Assembly (NCBI GenBank): GCA_009377495.1
Contig: WHTZ01000058.1
Span: 1-40,599 of the forward strand
Direction: 5' to 3'
Origin: Luteitalea sp.
GTDB taxonomy: Bacteria > Acidobacteriota > Vicinamibacteria > Vicinamibacterales > Vicinamibacteraceae
Length of the DNA stretch: 40,599 nt
Shown: positions 14,590-23,057 of the stretch, in pieces
Position numbering within the stretch: the stretch's first letter is position 1
How the letters are laid out: the number at the start of each line of letters is the position of its first letter
Notes under the pieces: model-generated
The model's database searches: none
Told to the model about the DNA's origin: nothing
Seen by the model: the letters and a program-made list of their open reading frames with translations, nothing else
Position numbers and translations under genes: made by a program

Positions 14590-15219
14590 ATGGCACGATA
14601 CGTAGGTCCGGTCTGTCGTCTCTGTCGCCGCGAGGGGCTCAAGTTGTTCCTCAAGGGCGAGCGTTGTTATACGGACAGGTGCGCCATCGAGCGGCGCAAC
14701 CAACCGCCAGGCCAGCAGACCCGTATGCGGCGGGGCAAGCTGGGCGGCTACGGCCTCCAGCTACGCGAGAAGCAGAAGGTCAAGCGCATCTACGGTGTGC
14801 TCGAGGGCCAGTTCCGCCGGTACTTCGAAACTGCCGCCCGCACCCGTGGGATCACCGGCGAGACATTGCTGCAGTTGCTCGAGCGGCGGCTCGACAACGT
14901 CATCTACCGGCTCGGATTCGCGACCTCGCGCGCCCAAGCCCGCCAGCTCGTGCGCCACGGGCACTTCATCGTGAACGGCCGCAAGGTCAATGTGCCCTCG
15001 TTCTCGCTCAAGGCTGGCGACGTCATAGCGATGCGCTCGAAGAGCCAGAAGAATCCCATCGTCCTCCACGCCATGGAGGAGGTCAAAGGTCGCGGTGTTC
15101 CCGAGTGGCTGGTGCTCGACGGCCAGAGCTTCGAGGGACGCATCCTGGGGCTGCCAACGCGAGAACAGATCGGCCTGCCGGTGCAGGAGCAGCTCATCGT
15201 CGAGCTGTATTCGAAGTAG
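14590..15219 (+). CDS. rpsD: 30S ribosomal protein S4, zinc type (uS4)
   Basis: uS4 is a primary 16S-binding protein; in E. coli it also represses the alpha operon. The 209-residue product carries the N-terminal zinc knuckle with C9, C12, C26 and C31 (CRLC...CYTDRC), so it is the C+ form. The S4 RNA-binding domain follows: RRLDNVIYRLGFATSRAQAR and QLVRHGHFIVNGRKVNVPSF. The start ATG has AAGGGAG 6 bp upstream. Confidence 0.98.
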   Translation: MARYVGPVCRLCRREGLKLFLKGERCYTDRCAIERRNQPPGQQTRMRRGKLGGYGLQLREKQKVKRIYGVLEGQFRRYFETAARTRGITGETLLQLLERRLDNVIYRLGFATSRAQARQLVRHGHFIVNGRKVNVPSFSLKAGDVIAMRSKSQKNPIVLHAMEEVKGRGVPEWLVLDGQSFEGRILGLPTREQIGLPVQEQLIVELYSK

Positions 15220-15252
15220 CAGATCGCTGACAAGCGTAAGAAAGGATCAGCC

Positions 15253-16257
15253 ATGTTGTGGAAAGGTTTTCAGCGTCCGAAGCGGTTGGAGGTGGATCGG
15301 GAGACGCTGACCGATCGGTTCGGACGCTTCTCTGCTCAGCCGTTCGAGCGGGGCTGGGGTACGACGATCGGGAACGCGCTGCGGCGCGTGCTGCTCTCCT
15401 CCGTGGAGGGGGCTGCCGTCACGGCCGTCAAAATCGACGGCGTGCAGCACGAGTTCTCACCCATTCCCGGCGTGGTCGAGGATGCGACCGACATCATCTT
15501 GAACCTGAAACAGGTGCCGTTGAAGCTGCACGGCAACGATGTGAAGGCGCTCTACGTGCGGTCGGATAAAGCGGGGGCCGTGTTGGCGCGTGACATCCAG
15601 GTCGACCAGGACGTCGAGGTCCTCGAGCCGGACGCGCACATCGCGACCGTCGCAGACGGTGGCCGCCTGCACATGGAGATGCGGGTCAAGAAGGGGCGGG
15701 GCTATATCTCGGCCGACCGGAACTTCGATGAGGATCTCGGCATCGGTTGGATTCCGGTCGATTCGGTTCATTCGCCGGTGAAGAAGGTGAACTATCTCGT
15801 CGAGGCCGCGCGCGTCGGGCAAGCCACCGACTACGACAGCCTCACGCTCGACGTGTGGACGAACGGCACGATCACGCCGCAGGATGCGGTGGCGCTAGCG
15901 GCGCGGCTCCTGCGCGAGCACCTCACCATTTTCGTCGGCATCGAGGAAGAGCTCGATGAAGGGTTCGACGCGTCGGGCGAGGGGGCGGCTGTCCCGCACA
16001 ACGACCTGCTCGACAAGAGCGTCGATGAGCTGGAGCTCTCGGTGCGATCGTACAACTGCCTCAAGAACGCCAATATTCGCACCATCCGCGAGCTCGTCAC
16101 GAAGACCGAAGCCGAGATGCTCAGGACGAAGAACTTCGGCCGGAAGTCGCTCAACGAGATCAAGGAGATTCTCACGAGCATGGGCCTCGGCCTCGGGATG
16201 CGGCTCGATCAGCCAGCGGGGGTCAGCCGTCTGAGTGAAGACGACCACACGACGTAG
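15253..16257 (+). CDS. rpoA: DNA-directed RNA polymerase subunit alpha
   Basis: The alpha dimer nucleates RNA polymerase assembly, and its C-terminal domain binds UP elements and activators. The 334-residue product has the N-terminal assembly domain (FGRFSAQPFERGWGTTIGNALRRVLLSS) and a C-terminal HhH domain (SVDELELSVRSYNCLKNANI and LRTKNFGRKSLNEIKEIL). A short acidic linker near residues 230-250 separates the two. SD AAGGA precedes ATG 15253. The TAG stop coincides with the GTAG head of a degenerate repeat before rplQ. Confidence 0.98.
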   Translation: MLWKGFQRPKRLEVDRETLTDRFGRFSAQPFERGWGTTIGNALRRVLLSSVEGAAVTAVKIDGVQHEFSPIPGVVEDATDIILNLKQVPLKLHGNDVKALYVRSDKAGAVLARDIQVDQDVEVLEPDAHIATVADGGRLHMEMRVKKGRGYISADRNFDEDLGIGWIPVDSVHSPVKKVNYLVEAARVGQATDYDSLTLDVWTNGTITPQDAVALAARLLREHLTIFVGIEEELDEGFDASGEGAAVPHNDLLDKSVDELELSVRSYNCLKNANIRTIRELVTKTEAEMLRTKNFGRKSLNEIKEILTSMGLGLGMRLDQPAGVSRLSEDDHTT

Positions 16258-16290
16258 CGACGGGTCTTTAGACCCTTCGCGCGCCCCTAC
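16254..16290 (+). repeat. Degenerate GTAG...CTAC palindrome, rpoA-rplQ
   Basis: GTAG at 16254-16257 (TAG is the rpoA stop), core GGGTCT, loop TT, AGACCC (16262-16275), and CCCCTAC ending at 16290. The inner hairpin matches the core of the rpmD-rplO palindrome; the outer arms have decayed. Confidence 0.65.
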
Positions 16291-16310
16291 CGCTGAGCGA
16301 GTGAAGTACC

Positions 16311-16937
16311 ATGAGACACCGCGTTGCCCATCGCAAGCTCGGCCGGCTTTCCGAGCACCGGATCGCCTTGCTCCGTAGCCAGGCGGCGGCCCTCATCCGA
16401 CACGAGCGCATCGAGACGACGCTGGCGAAGGCCAAAGAGCTGCGGCCCTTCGTGGAGCGTCTCATCACGGTTGCCAAGCGCAGCCAGAACGGCGAGAAGA
16501 CGTCCGCGCAGAAGCTGTTCGCGCGCCGGCTCGTGTTGCGTGACCTCTCGGATAGGCGCGTGGTCGCCAAGCTGTTCGACACCATCGCTCCGCGCTACGA
16601 GGATCGACCGGGCGGCTACACGCGGATTCTCAAGCTCGGCTTCCGCCGAGGCGACGGCGCGGACGTCGCACAGCTCGAGCTCGTCGGTAGCGAGTACAAC
16701 CCGCAAGCTACCACCACCACCACGTCAGCGCCCAAGCGCGGTGTGGGTGGTCGTCTGCGCGCCGCAGCTCGCCGCCTGCGAGGCGAGGCGAAGGGTCCCG
16801 CCGCCAAGACCAGCGCCAAGACCGGCACCGAGACGACCACAGAGGACAGCGAGCAGGCGGCTCCACAGACACCGCCCGACGTTGCCGACCAACCGGCAGA
16901 CAAGCCGAAGCGCTCCCGCAAGAAGAAGAAAGAGTAG
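16311..16937 (+). CDS. rplQ: 50S ribosomal protein L17 (bL17) with long low-complexity tail
   Basis: bL17 is a large-subunit protein near the tunnel exit. Residues 1 to about 128 are a normal L17: MRHRVAHRKLGRLSEHRIAL, IETTLAKAKELRPFVERLIT, GGYTRILKLGFRRGDGADVA. About 80 further residues are low-complexity. They begin with an Arg/Ala-rich stretch, then Thr/Glu/Pro-rich sequence (GTETTTEDSEQAAPQTPPDV), then a lysine-rich end (KRSRKKKKE). The total is 208, compared with about 116-130 usually. It is the last gene of the superoperon, and its stop is 3 bp from the stop of the convergent EF-G-like gene. Confidence 0.96.
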   Translation: MRHRVAHRKLGRLSEHRIALLRSQAAALIRHERIETTLAKAKELRPFVERLITVAKRSQNGEKTSAQKLFARRLVLRDLSDRRVVAKLFDTIAPRYEDRPGGYTRILKLGFRRGDGADVAQLELVGSEYNPQATTTTTSAPKRGVGGRLRAAARRLRGEAKGPAAKTSAKTGTETTTEDSEQAAPQTPPDVADQPADKPKRSRKKKKE

Positions 16938-16940
16938 GTG

Positions 16941-19040
16941 TCAGACCTCCTCTTCGACGACCTCACCCCGCTCCGCCTTGGCAGTGGCGATGATCTTCTG
17001 TTGCAGGTGCGTTGGCACCTCCTCGTGGTGTGAAAACACCATAGCATACGAGCCGCGGGCGCCCGTGAGCGATGTGAGCGTCTGCTCGTAGGTCAGCATC
17101 TCTGCCATCGGTACCTGCGCGCGAATGACCGTCGTCGTGCCGCGCGCCTCCATGCCGGAGATGCGCCCCCGCCGGCTGTTGATATCGCCCATCAAATCAC
17201 CTGCGTACTCGCTGGGCGCGTACACCTCGACGTTCATAACGGGCTCGAGCAGCGTAGGTCTGGCGCGCGCCATGGCATCCTTGAATGCCAGTGCGCCCGC
17301 CACCTTGAACGAGAGCTCGTTCGAGTCGACCTGGTGATACTGCCCGTCCAAGAGCGTGACCTGGAAGTCCACCATGGGGTACCCGGCGAGATACCCCTTC
17401 AGGCGCGCGTCCTGGATGCCCTTTTCCACCGCCGGGATGAACTGCCGCGGGATCGAGCCGCCGAAGATGTCGTTCACGAACGCGAAGTCCTCACCCCGCG
17501 CGAGTGGCTGGACGCGGATCTTGCAATCACCGAACTGACCATGCCCGCCGGTCTGCTTCTTGTGCCGGCCGTGTGCCTCGGTCGCCGCAGTGATCGTCTC
17601 GAGATAGGGGATGCGTGGCAGCTTCAAGTTGACGTCAACGCCGAAGCGTCGCTTGAGCTTGGCCACGGTCACCTCGATGTGAAGCTGTCCCTGCCCGGAG
17701 ATGAGCAGCTCCTTCGTCTGCGCATCCCGGGCCGATCGAATGGTCGGATCCTCCTCCTGGAGCCGATGCAGCGCCGAGCTGATCTTCTCTTCGTCGGCTC
17801 GGCTCTTGGGCTCGACCGCATAGGAAAGCAGTGGCTCGGGCCACGTGAAGGGTGGGAACGTGAGATCCGCTGATTTGTCGGCCAGTGTGTCGCCTGTTTG
17901 TGTTTCCTTCAGCTTCGCGACGGCGCCCACATCGCCGGCGCGCAACTCAGGCACTTGGGTCGACTGCTTACCCTGCGGCACGAGCAAGTGGCCGAATCGC
18001 TCGTGTGTGTCGCGGGTGAGGTTGTGCAACGTGGTGTCTGCGTTCAGCGTGCCGGTGATGACGCGGAAGAGCGTGATGCGGCCCGCGAAGGGATCCGCCA
18101 CGGTCTTCCAGACAAAGATACGGCACGGCGCGTCGGCCTCGGCCGTCGCCTGCATCGTTGTGCCGCTGGCGCGGTCGACGGCCGGAACGGGCCGATCGCT
18201 GGGTGAGGGGACGAGCGACACGAGCGCATCGAGCAGGGGATGAATGCCAATATTGAGGAGCGCGGACGTCGTAAAGAGCGGGACCAGCTTGCTGCTGCGT
18301 ACGCTTGCACGCAGGCCGCTTACCAGCTCCTCGTCGGTGAGCGCCCCCTCTTCGAAGAAGCGTTCCATCAGGGCATCGTCGGCCTCGGCGACCATCTCGA
18401 CGAGCGCTTCGCGTGCCTCCTTCGCCGTCGCAACCAGCTCAGCCGGAATCTCCCCCTCCGTGAACGTGCCACTGCCACTCGTCTCATATGTCAGCGCCTT
18501 CATCGTGAGCAGGTTGACGACACCGCGAAACCCTTTTTCTTCGCCGAGCGGCAAGGTCACCGGAACGATGATGCGACCGAAGATGTCGCGGAGAGAACCG
18601 AGTGAACGCTCGAGGCTCGCCCGCTCTCGATCGAAGCGGTTGAGCACGATCACACGGGGCTGGCCCGCCTCCGCCGCAAGGGTCCACACCTTTTCTGTCT
18701 GCACCTCAACGCCGGAGACCGCATCCACGACGACCACAGCAGCCTCGACGATACGCAACGCGACCGCGGCATCGCTCAGGAAGTTGGCGAAGCCGGGCGT
18801 GTCGATGAGGTTGACCTTGGTCTTCTGCCACTCGAGCCAGGCAGGTGTTGCTGAGAGGGTGTGTTGGCGGGCAATCTCTTCCTCGTCGTAATCGGTGGAC
18901 GTCGTGCCCTCATCCACCTTGCCCAACCGATTCACGGTGCCCGCATCGAACAGCATCGCCGCGGCCAATTGCGTCTTGCCGGCGCCGCCGTGGCCGACCA
19001 GGGCGATGTTCCGGATGCTTGGGGCATCGAAGACCTTCAT
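16941..19040 (-). CDS. EF-G-like translational GTPase (EF-G2 type)
   Basis: This 699-residue protein has all five EF-G domains but is a paralogue, not the main FusA. The P-loop GHGGAGKT (16-23) replaces the AHIDAGKT type. G3 is DTPGF (80-84), so the histidine that follows DTPG in canonical EF-G is absent. G4 is NRFD (134-137). Domain IV (GGHGQFGDCKI, VDSNELSFKVAGALAFKDA) and domain V are intact. In Bacteroides a divergent EF-G2 has been reported to support translation without GTP hydrolysis; whether that applies here is unknown. ATG 19040 has GGAGGG 8 bp upstream, and a promoter candidate precedes it. The normal fusA is presumably elsewhere, perhaps upstream of tuf. Confidence 0.93.
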   Translation of the reverse strand: MKVFDAPSIRNIALVGHGGAGKTQLAAAMLFDAGTVNRLGKVDEGTTSTDYDEEEIARQHTLSATPAWLEWQKTKVNLIDTPGFANFLSDAAVALRIVEAAVVVVDAVSGVEVQTEKVWTLAAEAGQPRVIVLNRFDRERASLERSLGSLRDIFGRIIVPVTLPLGEEKGFRGVVNLLTMKALTYETSGSGTFTEGEIPAELVATAKEAREALVEMVAEADDALMERFFEEGALTDEELVSGLRASVRSSKLVPLFTTSALLNIGIHPLLDALVSLVPSPSDRPVPAVDRASGTTMQATAEADAPCRIFVWKTVADPFAGRITLFRVITGTLNADTTLHNLTRDTHERFGHLLVPQGKQSTQVPELRAGDVGAVAKLKETQTGDTLADKSADLTFPPFTWPEPLLSYAVEPKSRADEEKISSALHRLQEEDPTIRSARDAQTKELLISGQGQLHIEVTVAKLKRRFGVDVNLKLPRIPYLETITAATEAHGRHKKQTGGHGQFGDCKIRVQPLARGEDFAFVNDIFGGSIPRQFIPAVEKGIQDARLKGYLAGYPMVDFQVTLLDGQYHQVDSNELSFKVAGALAFKDAMARARPTLLEPVMNVEVYAPSEYAGDLMGDINSRRGRISGMEARGTTTVIRAQVPMAEMLTYEQTLTSLTGARGSYAMVFSHHEEVPTHLQQKIIATAKAERGEVVEEEV

Positions 19041-19091
19041 ACGCGGCACCCTCCGAGAAGTGACGAGTGTGTGACTTGTCGGTAAAAGGGG

Positions 19092-19120
19092 ATCGTATGT
19101 CAGATGTGCGGAGGTGACAA
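19092..19120 (-). promoter_or_regulatory. Sigma-70-type promoter candidate for the EF-G-like gene
   Basis: On the minus strand, TTGTCA (complement of 19115-19120) and TACGAT (complement of 19092-19097) are exactly 17 bp apart. They match the -35 and -10 consensus at 5 and 4 of 6 positions. The implied transcript would start near 19085, about 45 nt before the ATG. This suggests the EF-G-like gene is transcribed separately from the permease genes upstream of it. Confidence 0.45.
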
Positions 19121-19146
19121 GGACAAGGGTGAGGTGCCAGGTGCAC

Positions 19147-20427
19147 CTACTCGTAGCGCAGTGCCTCGATGGGATCGAGCCGTGCGGCTTTGACAGCAGG
19201 TAGCATGCCGAAGATGATGCCCACCGTACCAGAAAACGCCAGTCCAACCGCGAAGGACCACCACGGCATCAGCACGGCAAAGCCGGCGAATCTATTTACA
19301 GCGAGCGCGATGCCCGCACCGATGATGATGCCCAAGAGACCGCCAATCGAGGTGAGGAAGGCCGCCTCGAGCAGGAATTGCCACAAGATTTCGCGCCGGC
19401 GCGCACCAATCGCTTTGCGAACGCCGATCTCGCGTGTGCGCTCCGTAACCGATATGGTCATGATCGCCATCACACCGATGCCGCCAACCATCAAGGCAAT
19501 CGACGAGATCGCGATGAGGGCGAGGAAGACGCCTTGCGTGACCGAGTCGACGATCTGCATCATGGCGTCCGTCGTCACGATCGCGAAGTCGTTCGGTTGA
19601 TCGAGCCTGAGCCGATGCCGCGCCCGCATGACCTCGGTGACCTGATCGATCGCCTCCTGGCGTGTGGTGTCGGGCCGTGGCACGATCGCCAGCATCGAGT
19701 TCAGGATCTGGATCCCGCGAATCCGATTGTAAGGGTCGTACAGCTTCGCATACGTGCTGTACGGCATGACGGCGAACTGGTCCGGATTACCAATGATGGC
19801 GGCGCTCGGTCGCTGGCTGAGCACACCCACCACGGTGAACTGGCGGGGGCCCACGCGCATCCGTTTGCCGACCGGATCGACGTTCGGAAAGAGGATGCGC
19901 GCGGGCTCGGCGCCCAAGACCAGCGCCTGTCGCCGGTGGTCGACGTCGATCGTGCTGAAGAAGCGCCCTTGCTCCAAGCCGAGAAAGTTGGTATCGAGCC
20001 ACTCTTCGCTCACGCCGAACACCATCATCGGTCTCGTCTTCTCGCCGCGGTAAGACATCTCCTCTTGGCGGCCCTGGAACAGGGCGCCGTACGCCATGCT
20101 GATAACGTCGGCCGAGGGGACATTCTGCTTGATGGCCTCAGCATCCGCCATGGTGATGTCTGGGCGCCGGAGATAGGAGAGGAACTCCTGATCGTTGCGC
20201 CCGCCGCCGAACGGGATTTTCTGGAGGTACAGCGTATCGGTGCCGAACTGACGCAAGAGGGCTTTGATCGAGTCCTCGAACCCGAGGACGAGCGACGTCA
20301 TGGAGACGATCGATGTGACGCCAATCACGACGCCAAGGACCGTGAGGGCCGACCGCAGCTTGTTCGCCCGGAGCGTATCCCACACCAGCCCGAGAATGTC
20401 GCCGATGAGGCCCGTCCGAAAGACCAC
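19147..20427 (-). CDS. MacB/FtsX-type ABC transporter permease (second of pair)
   Basis: Inner-membrane permease subunit of a MacB-like ABC system, 426 residues. The topology is one N-terminal TM helix (LRSALTVLGVVIGVTSIVSM), a MacB-type periplasmic core domain (about 50-270), then a three-TM FtsX domain. The FtsX domain contains the motif ERTREIGVRKAIGARRREILWQFL and ends AARLDPIEALRYE. No ATPase domain is present. The start is GTG 20427 with AAGGAG 7-8 bp upstream, overlapping the end region of the preceding permease (4-bp gap). It is related to its neighbour at 20432-21655, but the two are clearly diverged. MacB-type systems act as mechanotransmitters exporting lipoproteins, peptides or drugs; the substrate here is unknown. 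Confidence 0.93.
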   Translation of the reverse strand: MVFRTGLIGDILGLVWDTLRANKLRSALTVLGVVIGVTSIVSMTSLVLGFEDSIKALLRQFGTDTLYLQKIPFGGGRNDQEFLSYLRRPDITMADAEAIKQNVPSADVISMAYGALFQGRQEEMSYRGEKTRPMMVFGVSEEWLDTNFLGLEQGRFFSTIDVDHRRQALVLGAEPARILFPNVDPVGKRMRVGPRQFTVVGVLSQRPSAAIIGNPDQFAVMPYSTYAKLYDPYNRIRGIQILNSMLAIVPRPDTTRQEAIDQVTEVMRARHRLRLDQPNDFAIVTTDAMMQIVDSVTQGVFLALIAISSIALMVGGIGVMAIMTISVTERTREIGVRKAIGARRREILWQFLLEAAFLTSIGGLLGIIIGAGIALAVNRFAGFAVLMPWWSFAVGLAFSGTVGIIFGMLPAVKAARLDPIEALRYE

Positions 20428-20431
20428 GAGC

Positions 20432-21655
20432 TTACTCCTTGTGCAGCGCCTCGATCGGGTCGAGGCGCGCGGCCCGTATCGCGGGGTAGAGGCCGAAGAA
20501 CAAGCCCACGATGGCGGTCATGCCCACGCCGAGCGCAACGGACCACGGGCTGATGCTCGCTGGCAGCGGGGTGAACGCCGCCACGAGCGCCGCGGCCGCG
20601 AACCCGAGGGTCGTTCCGATGACGCCACCGAGGACCGAGAGCGTGGTCGACTCGCTCAGGAACTGCCAGACAATGTCGAGACGTCTCGCGCCGAGCGATT
20701 TGCGGAGCCCCACCTCACGCGTGCGCTCGCTGACCACCATGAGCATGATGTTCATGATCACGATGCCCCCCACCACGAGCGAGACCGAGACGATGCCGAT
20801 GAGGAGTGTGAAGGCGCCCTGCGAGAAGCTGCGCCAGAACTGCATCAGCGTCTCGGACGTCACGATGCCGAAGTCATCCGGCTCCTTGGGACGCAGGTGC
20901 CGGCGGATGCGCATCGCGAGACGCGCTTCATCCATGGCTTCATCCATCCGCGCAGGGTCGGCGACCTTCACCGTCAGATCGAGCGAGCGCCGTGAGCCGA
21001 ACAAGCGCAGGGCGACGCCCAGCGGCATGACGACGAACTCGTCCTGCGAGTTGCCGAACATCGATCCCTTGCTCTCGCTGACGCCCACGACGCGGATGGG
21101 GTGACCGTCGATCCTCACGAACTGGTCGAGCGGGTTACGGTTGGTAAACAACTGCTCGGCAATGGCCGAGCCGAGCAACGCGACCGGCTGGTGGCGTTCT
21201 ATCTCGATGCGATTCGGCAGACGGCCAAGCTCCGCGTCGAAGCCGGCGAACTCGGTGTACTCCTCGGAGACGCCACGGATCTGGATGCTCTCCAGCGTTT
21301 TTTCTCGATACGCGACGTTCGCCGAGTTGCCGATCTCGGCCATCACCGAGTCGAAGAGCGGGCTCCACTCCTGCAACGCGCGCTGTTCGGCGCGCGTCAC
21401 GTTGGGCCGCCGCGCGGCACGCTCAAACGCCTCGCGGCTGGTGATGAGGCCAAAGCGCTCGACACGAAACGTGCCCACGCCGACCTGTGAGATGATCGCA
21501 TCGGACACGTAGCCGTTCATCCCCTGCACCAGCGACACCACGGCGATAATCGATGTTACCGCCACGATGTTGCCGAGCACCATCATGACCGACCGGAGCT
21601 TGTTGGCCCAGATGGCTGCCAGCGCGATCTTGATCGCTTCGATGAGACGGGTCAT
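20432..21655 (-). CDS. MacB/FtsX-type ABC transporter permease (first of pair)
   Basis: This 407-residue permease has the same layout as its downstream neighbour. It has TM1 in NKLRSVMMVLGNIVAVTSII, a periplasmic MacB-like domain, and an FtsX domain with ERTREVGLRKSLGARRLDIVWQFL and the closing AARLDPIEALHKE. It has no nucleotide-binding domain. The gene lies 22 bp after the MacA-like adaptor gene. Two different half-permeases in a row suggest a heterodimeric transporter. The ATPase normally found between adaptor and permeases is missing from this locus. Confidence 0.93.
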   Translation of the reverse strand: MTRLIEAIKIALAAIWANKLRSVMMVLGNIVAVTSIIAVVSLVQGMNGYVSDAIISQVGVGTFRVERFGLITSREAFERAARRPNVTRAEQRALQEWSPLFDSVMAEIGNSANVAYREKTLESIQIRGVSEEYTEFAGFDAELGRLPNRIEIERHQPVALLGSAIAEQLFTNRNPLDQFVRIDGHPIRVVGVSESKGSMFGNSQDEFVVMPLGVALRLFGSRRSLDLTVKVADPARMDEAMDEARLAMRIRRHLRPKEPDDFGIVTSETLMQFWRSFSQGAFTLLIGIVSVSLVVGGIVIMNIMLMVVSERTREVGLRKSLGARRLDIVWQFLSESTTLSVLGGVIGTTLGFAAAALVAAFTPLPASISPWSVALGVGMTAIVGLFFGLYPAIRAARLDPIEALHKE

Positions 21656-21677
21656 GACGAGGAGTCTTCGTCTATCC

Positions 21678-23057
21678 TTACCGCCCCGCGGGCTGCGCCG
21701 CTTCCACCTTCACCTGGTCACCGTCCTGGAGATCGCGCACGGAGTTGAACGGACCGGTGATGACGTGCTCGCCTTCCTTCAATCCGGACAACAGCTCGAA
21801 ATGACGATCACCTGCGATGCCCGTCTCGACCGGCACGAATTCTGCCCGGTCGTTGCGCAGCACGAAGACACCTTCCATCTCTTTGCGCGTTTGACCAGCG
21901 GGCAGCTCCTCGGCAGAGGCCGTGGGCAGCGCTGACCGGCCGCGGCCCTCGTCGGTTCGCTCCCGTACGATGTTGCCCGCCCTGTTGTAGACGAGCTCGC
22001 GCACCGCCAGAGCCTGGATGGGCACCGTCACGGCATTCTTGCGCGTCGCCGTCGTGATCTCTGCCGTGCACGTAAACCCTGGTCGCACCTGAGGGATCTC
22101 CCCTTCCAAGGTGACGACGACGGTGAACGTCGTCGCCTGCTGTCCGGTGGTGCCGGGGACGCCAGTCGCCGACTGGATGGGGCTATTGCCCACCTCGGTT
22201 ACCGTGCCGTCGAACGTCCGCCGAGTCAGGGCGTCGATGGTGACGCTGGCTCGCTGACCGCGATCAACGGTCGGCATATCGGTTTCGTCAACCTCGAGCT
22301 CCGCTTCGATGATCGACAGATCGGCAATCGTCAGGAGCACGGTGCCCGCATTGTTCATCGTGCCGACCACCGCGGTTTCGCCCTCCTCGACGGCGCGGCG
22401 CACGACGAGCCCATCGATCGGCGATTCGATGCGCACCTTGCTCAACTGGTAACCGGCGTTCGCGACGGCGGCCCGCTGCTCGCGCACCCGCGCCTCGAGC
22501 GTTTTGAGTATCTGCACGCGCTGGCGCAGCTCTGCTTCGTTGACCTTGAGATCATTCTGCGCCTGGTCGAGGTCTTGGCGCGTCGTGAGCTCCTGTGCCC
22601 AGAGCTCCTGTTGGCGCCGTAGGTTCTCCCTGGCGAGCTCTACAGTCTGGCGTCCCACCTCGATTGCTGCGTGTTGCTCTTCGAGCTGTGATTCCGCGGC
22701 AGCCAAGCCCGCCTGATTTTGCTGAAACTGCGACTGAAACATGCGCGGATCGATCTCCATGAGAAACTGGCCCGCCGTCACGCGCTGCCCTTCGTCGACG
22801 GCGAGCTTCGTGATGCGGCCTGCAACGTCTGCGCTGATCTCGACCGTCCGCTTGGCTTGAATCGTACCGGAAGCCGTTACGGCAGACTGCAAATCGCGCC
22901 GCTGGACTGCCTCGACGGTTATGGGCTTGCCCCCCTCGCGTCTGAACGCCAGGTTGGCCGCCACGAGCGCGCCGAGCAGCAGCAGGATGCCGACCGCAAT
23001 CGACAGCTTCCTTCTTCGTTTGATGAAACGTACGGGACGAAGCTCTTGATAGTTCAT
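21678..23057 (-). CDS. MacA-type periplasmic adaptor (HlyD/RND-MFP family)
   Basis: This 459-residue membrane-fusion protein bridges an inner-membrane transporter to an outer-membrane channel. The N-terminal TM anchor is LSIAVGILLLLGALVAANLAF. The biotinyl-lipoyl halves are VTASGTIQAKRTVEISADVAG and VRIESPIDGLVVRRAV, flanking a coiled-coil hairpin (about 90-190) rich in Gln, Glu and Leu. A beta-barrel and a membrane-proximal domain follow. I chose ATG 23057 (MNYQELRPVRF), which overlaps the YIP1-family gene by 4 bp (ATGA); the frame stays open upstream but only inside that gene. It clearly forms an operon with the two permeases. Confidence 0.93.
   Translation of the reverse strand: MNYQELRPVRFIKRRRKLSIAVGILLLLGALVAANLAFRREGGKPITVEAVQRRDLQSAVTASGTIQAKRTVEISADVAGRITKLAVDEGQRVTAGQFLMEIDPRMFQSQFQQNQAGLAAAESQLEEQHAAIEVGRQTVELARENLRRQQELWAQELTTRQDLDQAQNDLKVNEAELRQRVQILKTLEARVREQRAAVANAGYQLSKVRIESPIDGLVVRRAVEEGETAVVGTMNNAGTVLLTIADLSIIEAELEVDETDMPTVDRGQRASVTIDALTRRTFDGTVTEVGNSPIQSATGVPGTTGQQATTFTVVVTLEGEIPQVRPGFTCTAEITTATRKNAVTVPIQALAVRELVYNRAGNIVRERTDEGRGRSALPTASAEELPAGQTRKEMEGVFVLRNDRAEFVPVETGIAGDRHFELLSGLKEGEHVITGPFNSVRDLQDGDQVKVEAAQPAGR

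Noticed and set aside
16938..16940. Terminator between rplQ and the EF-G-like gene
   Set aside because: Only 3 bp separate the stop codons, and no hairpin with a T-tract was seen nearby.
19378..20553. Plus-strand frame of 391 codons opposite the MacB-like permease
   Set aside because: Antisense of a clear permease; composition is histidine/arginine-rich and carries no motif.
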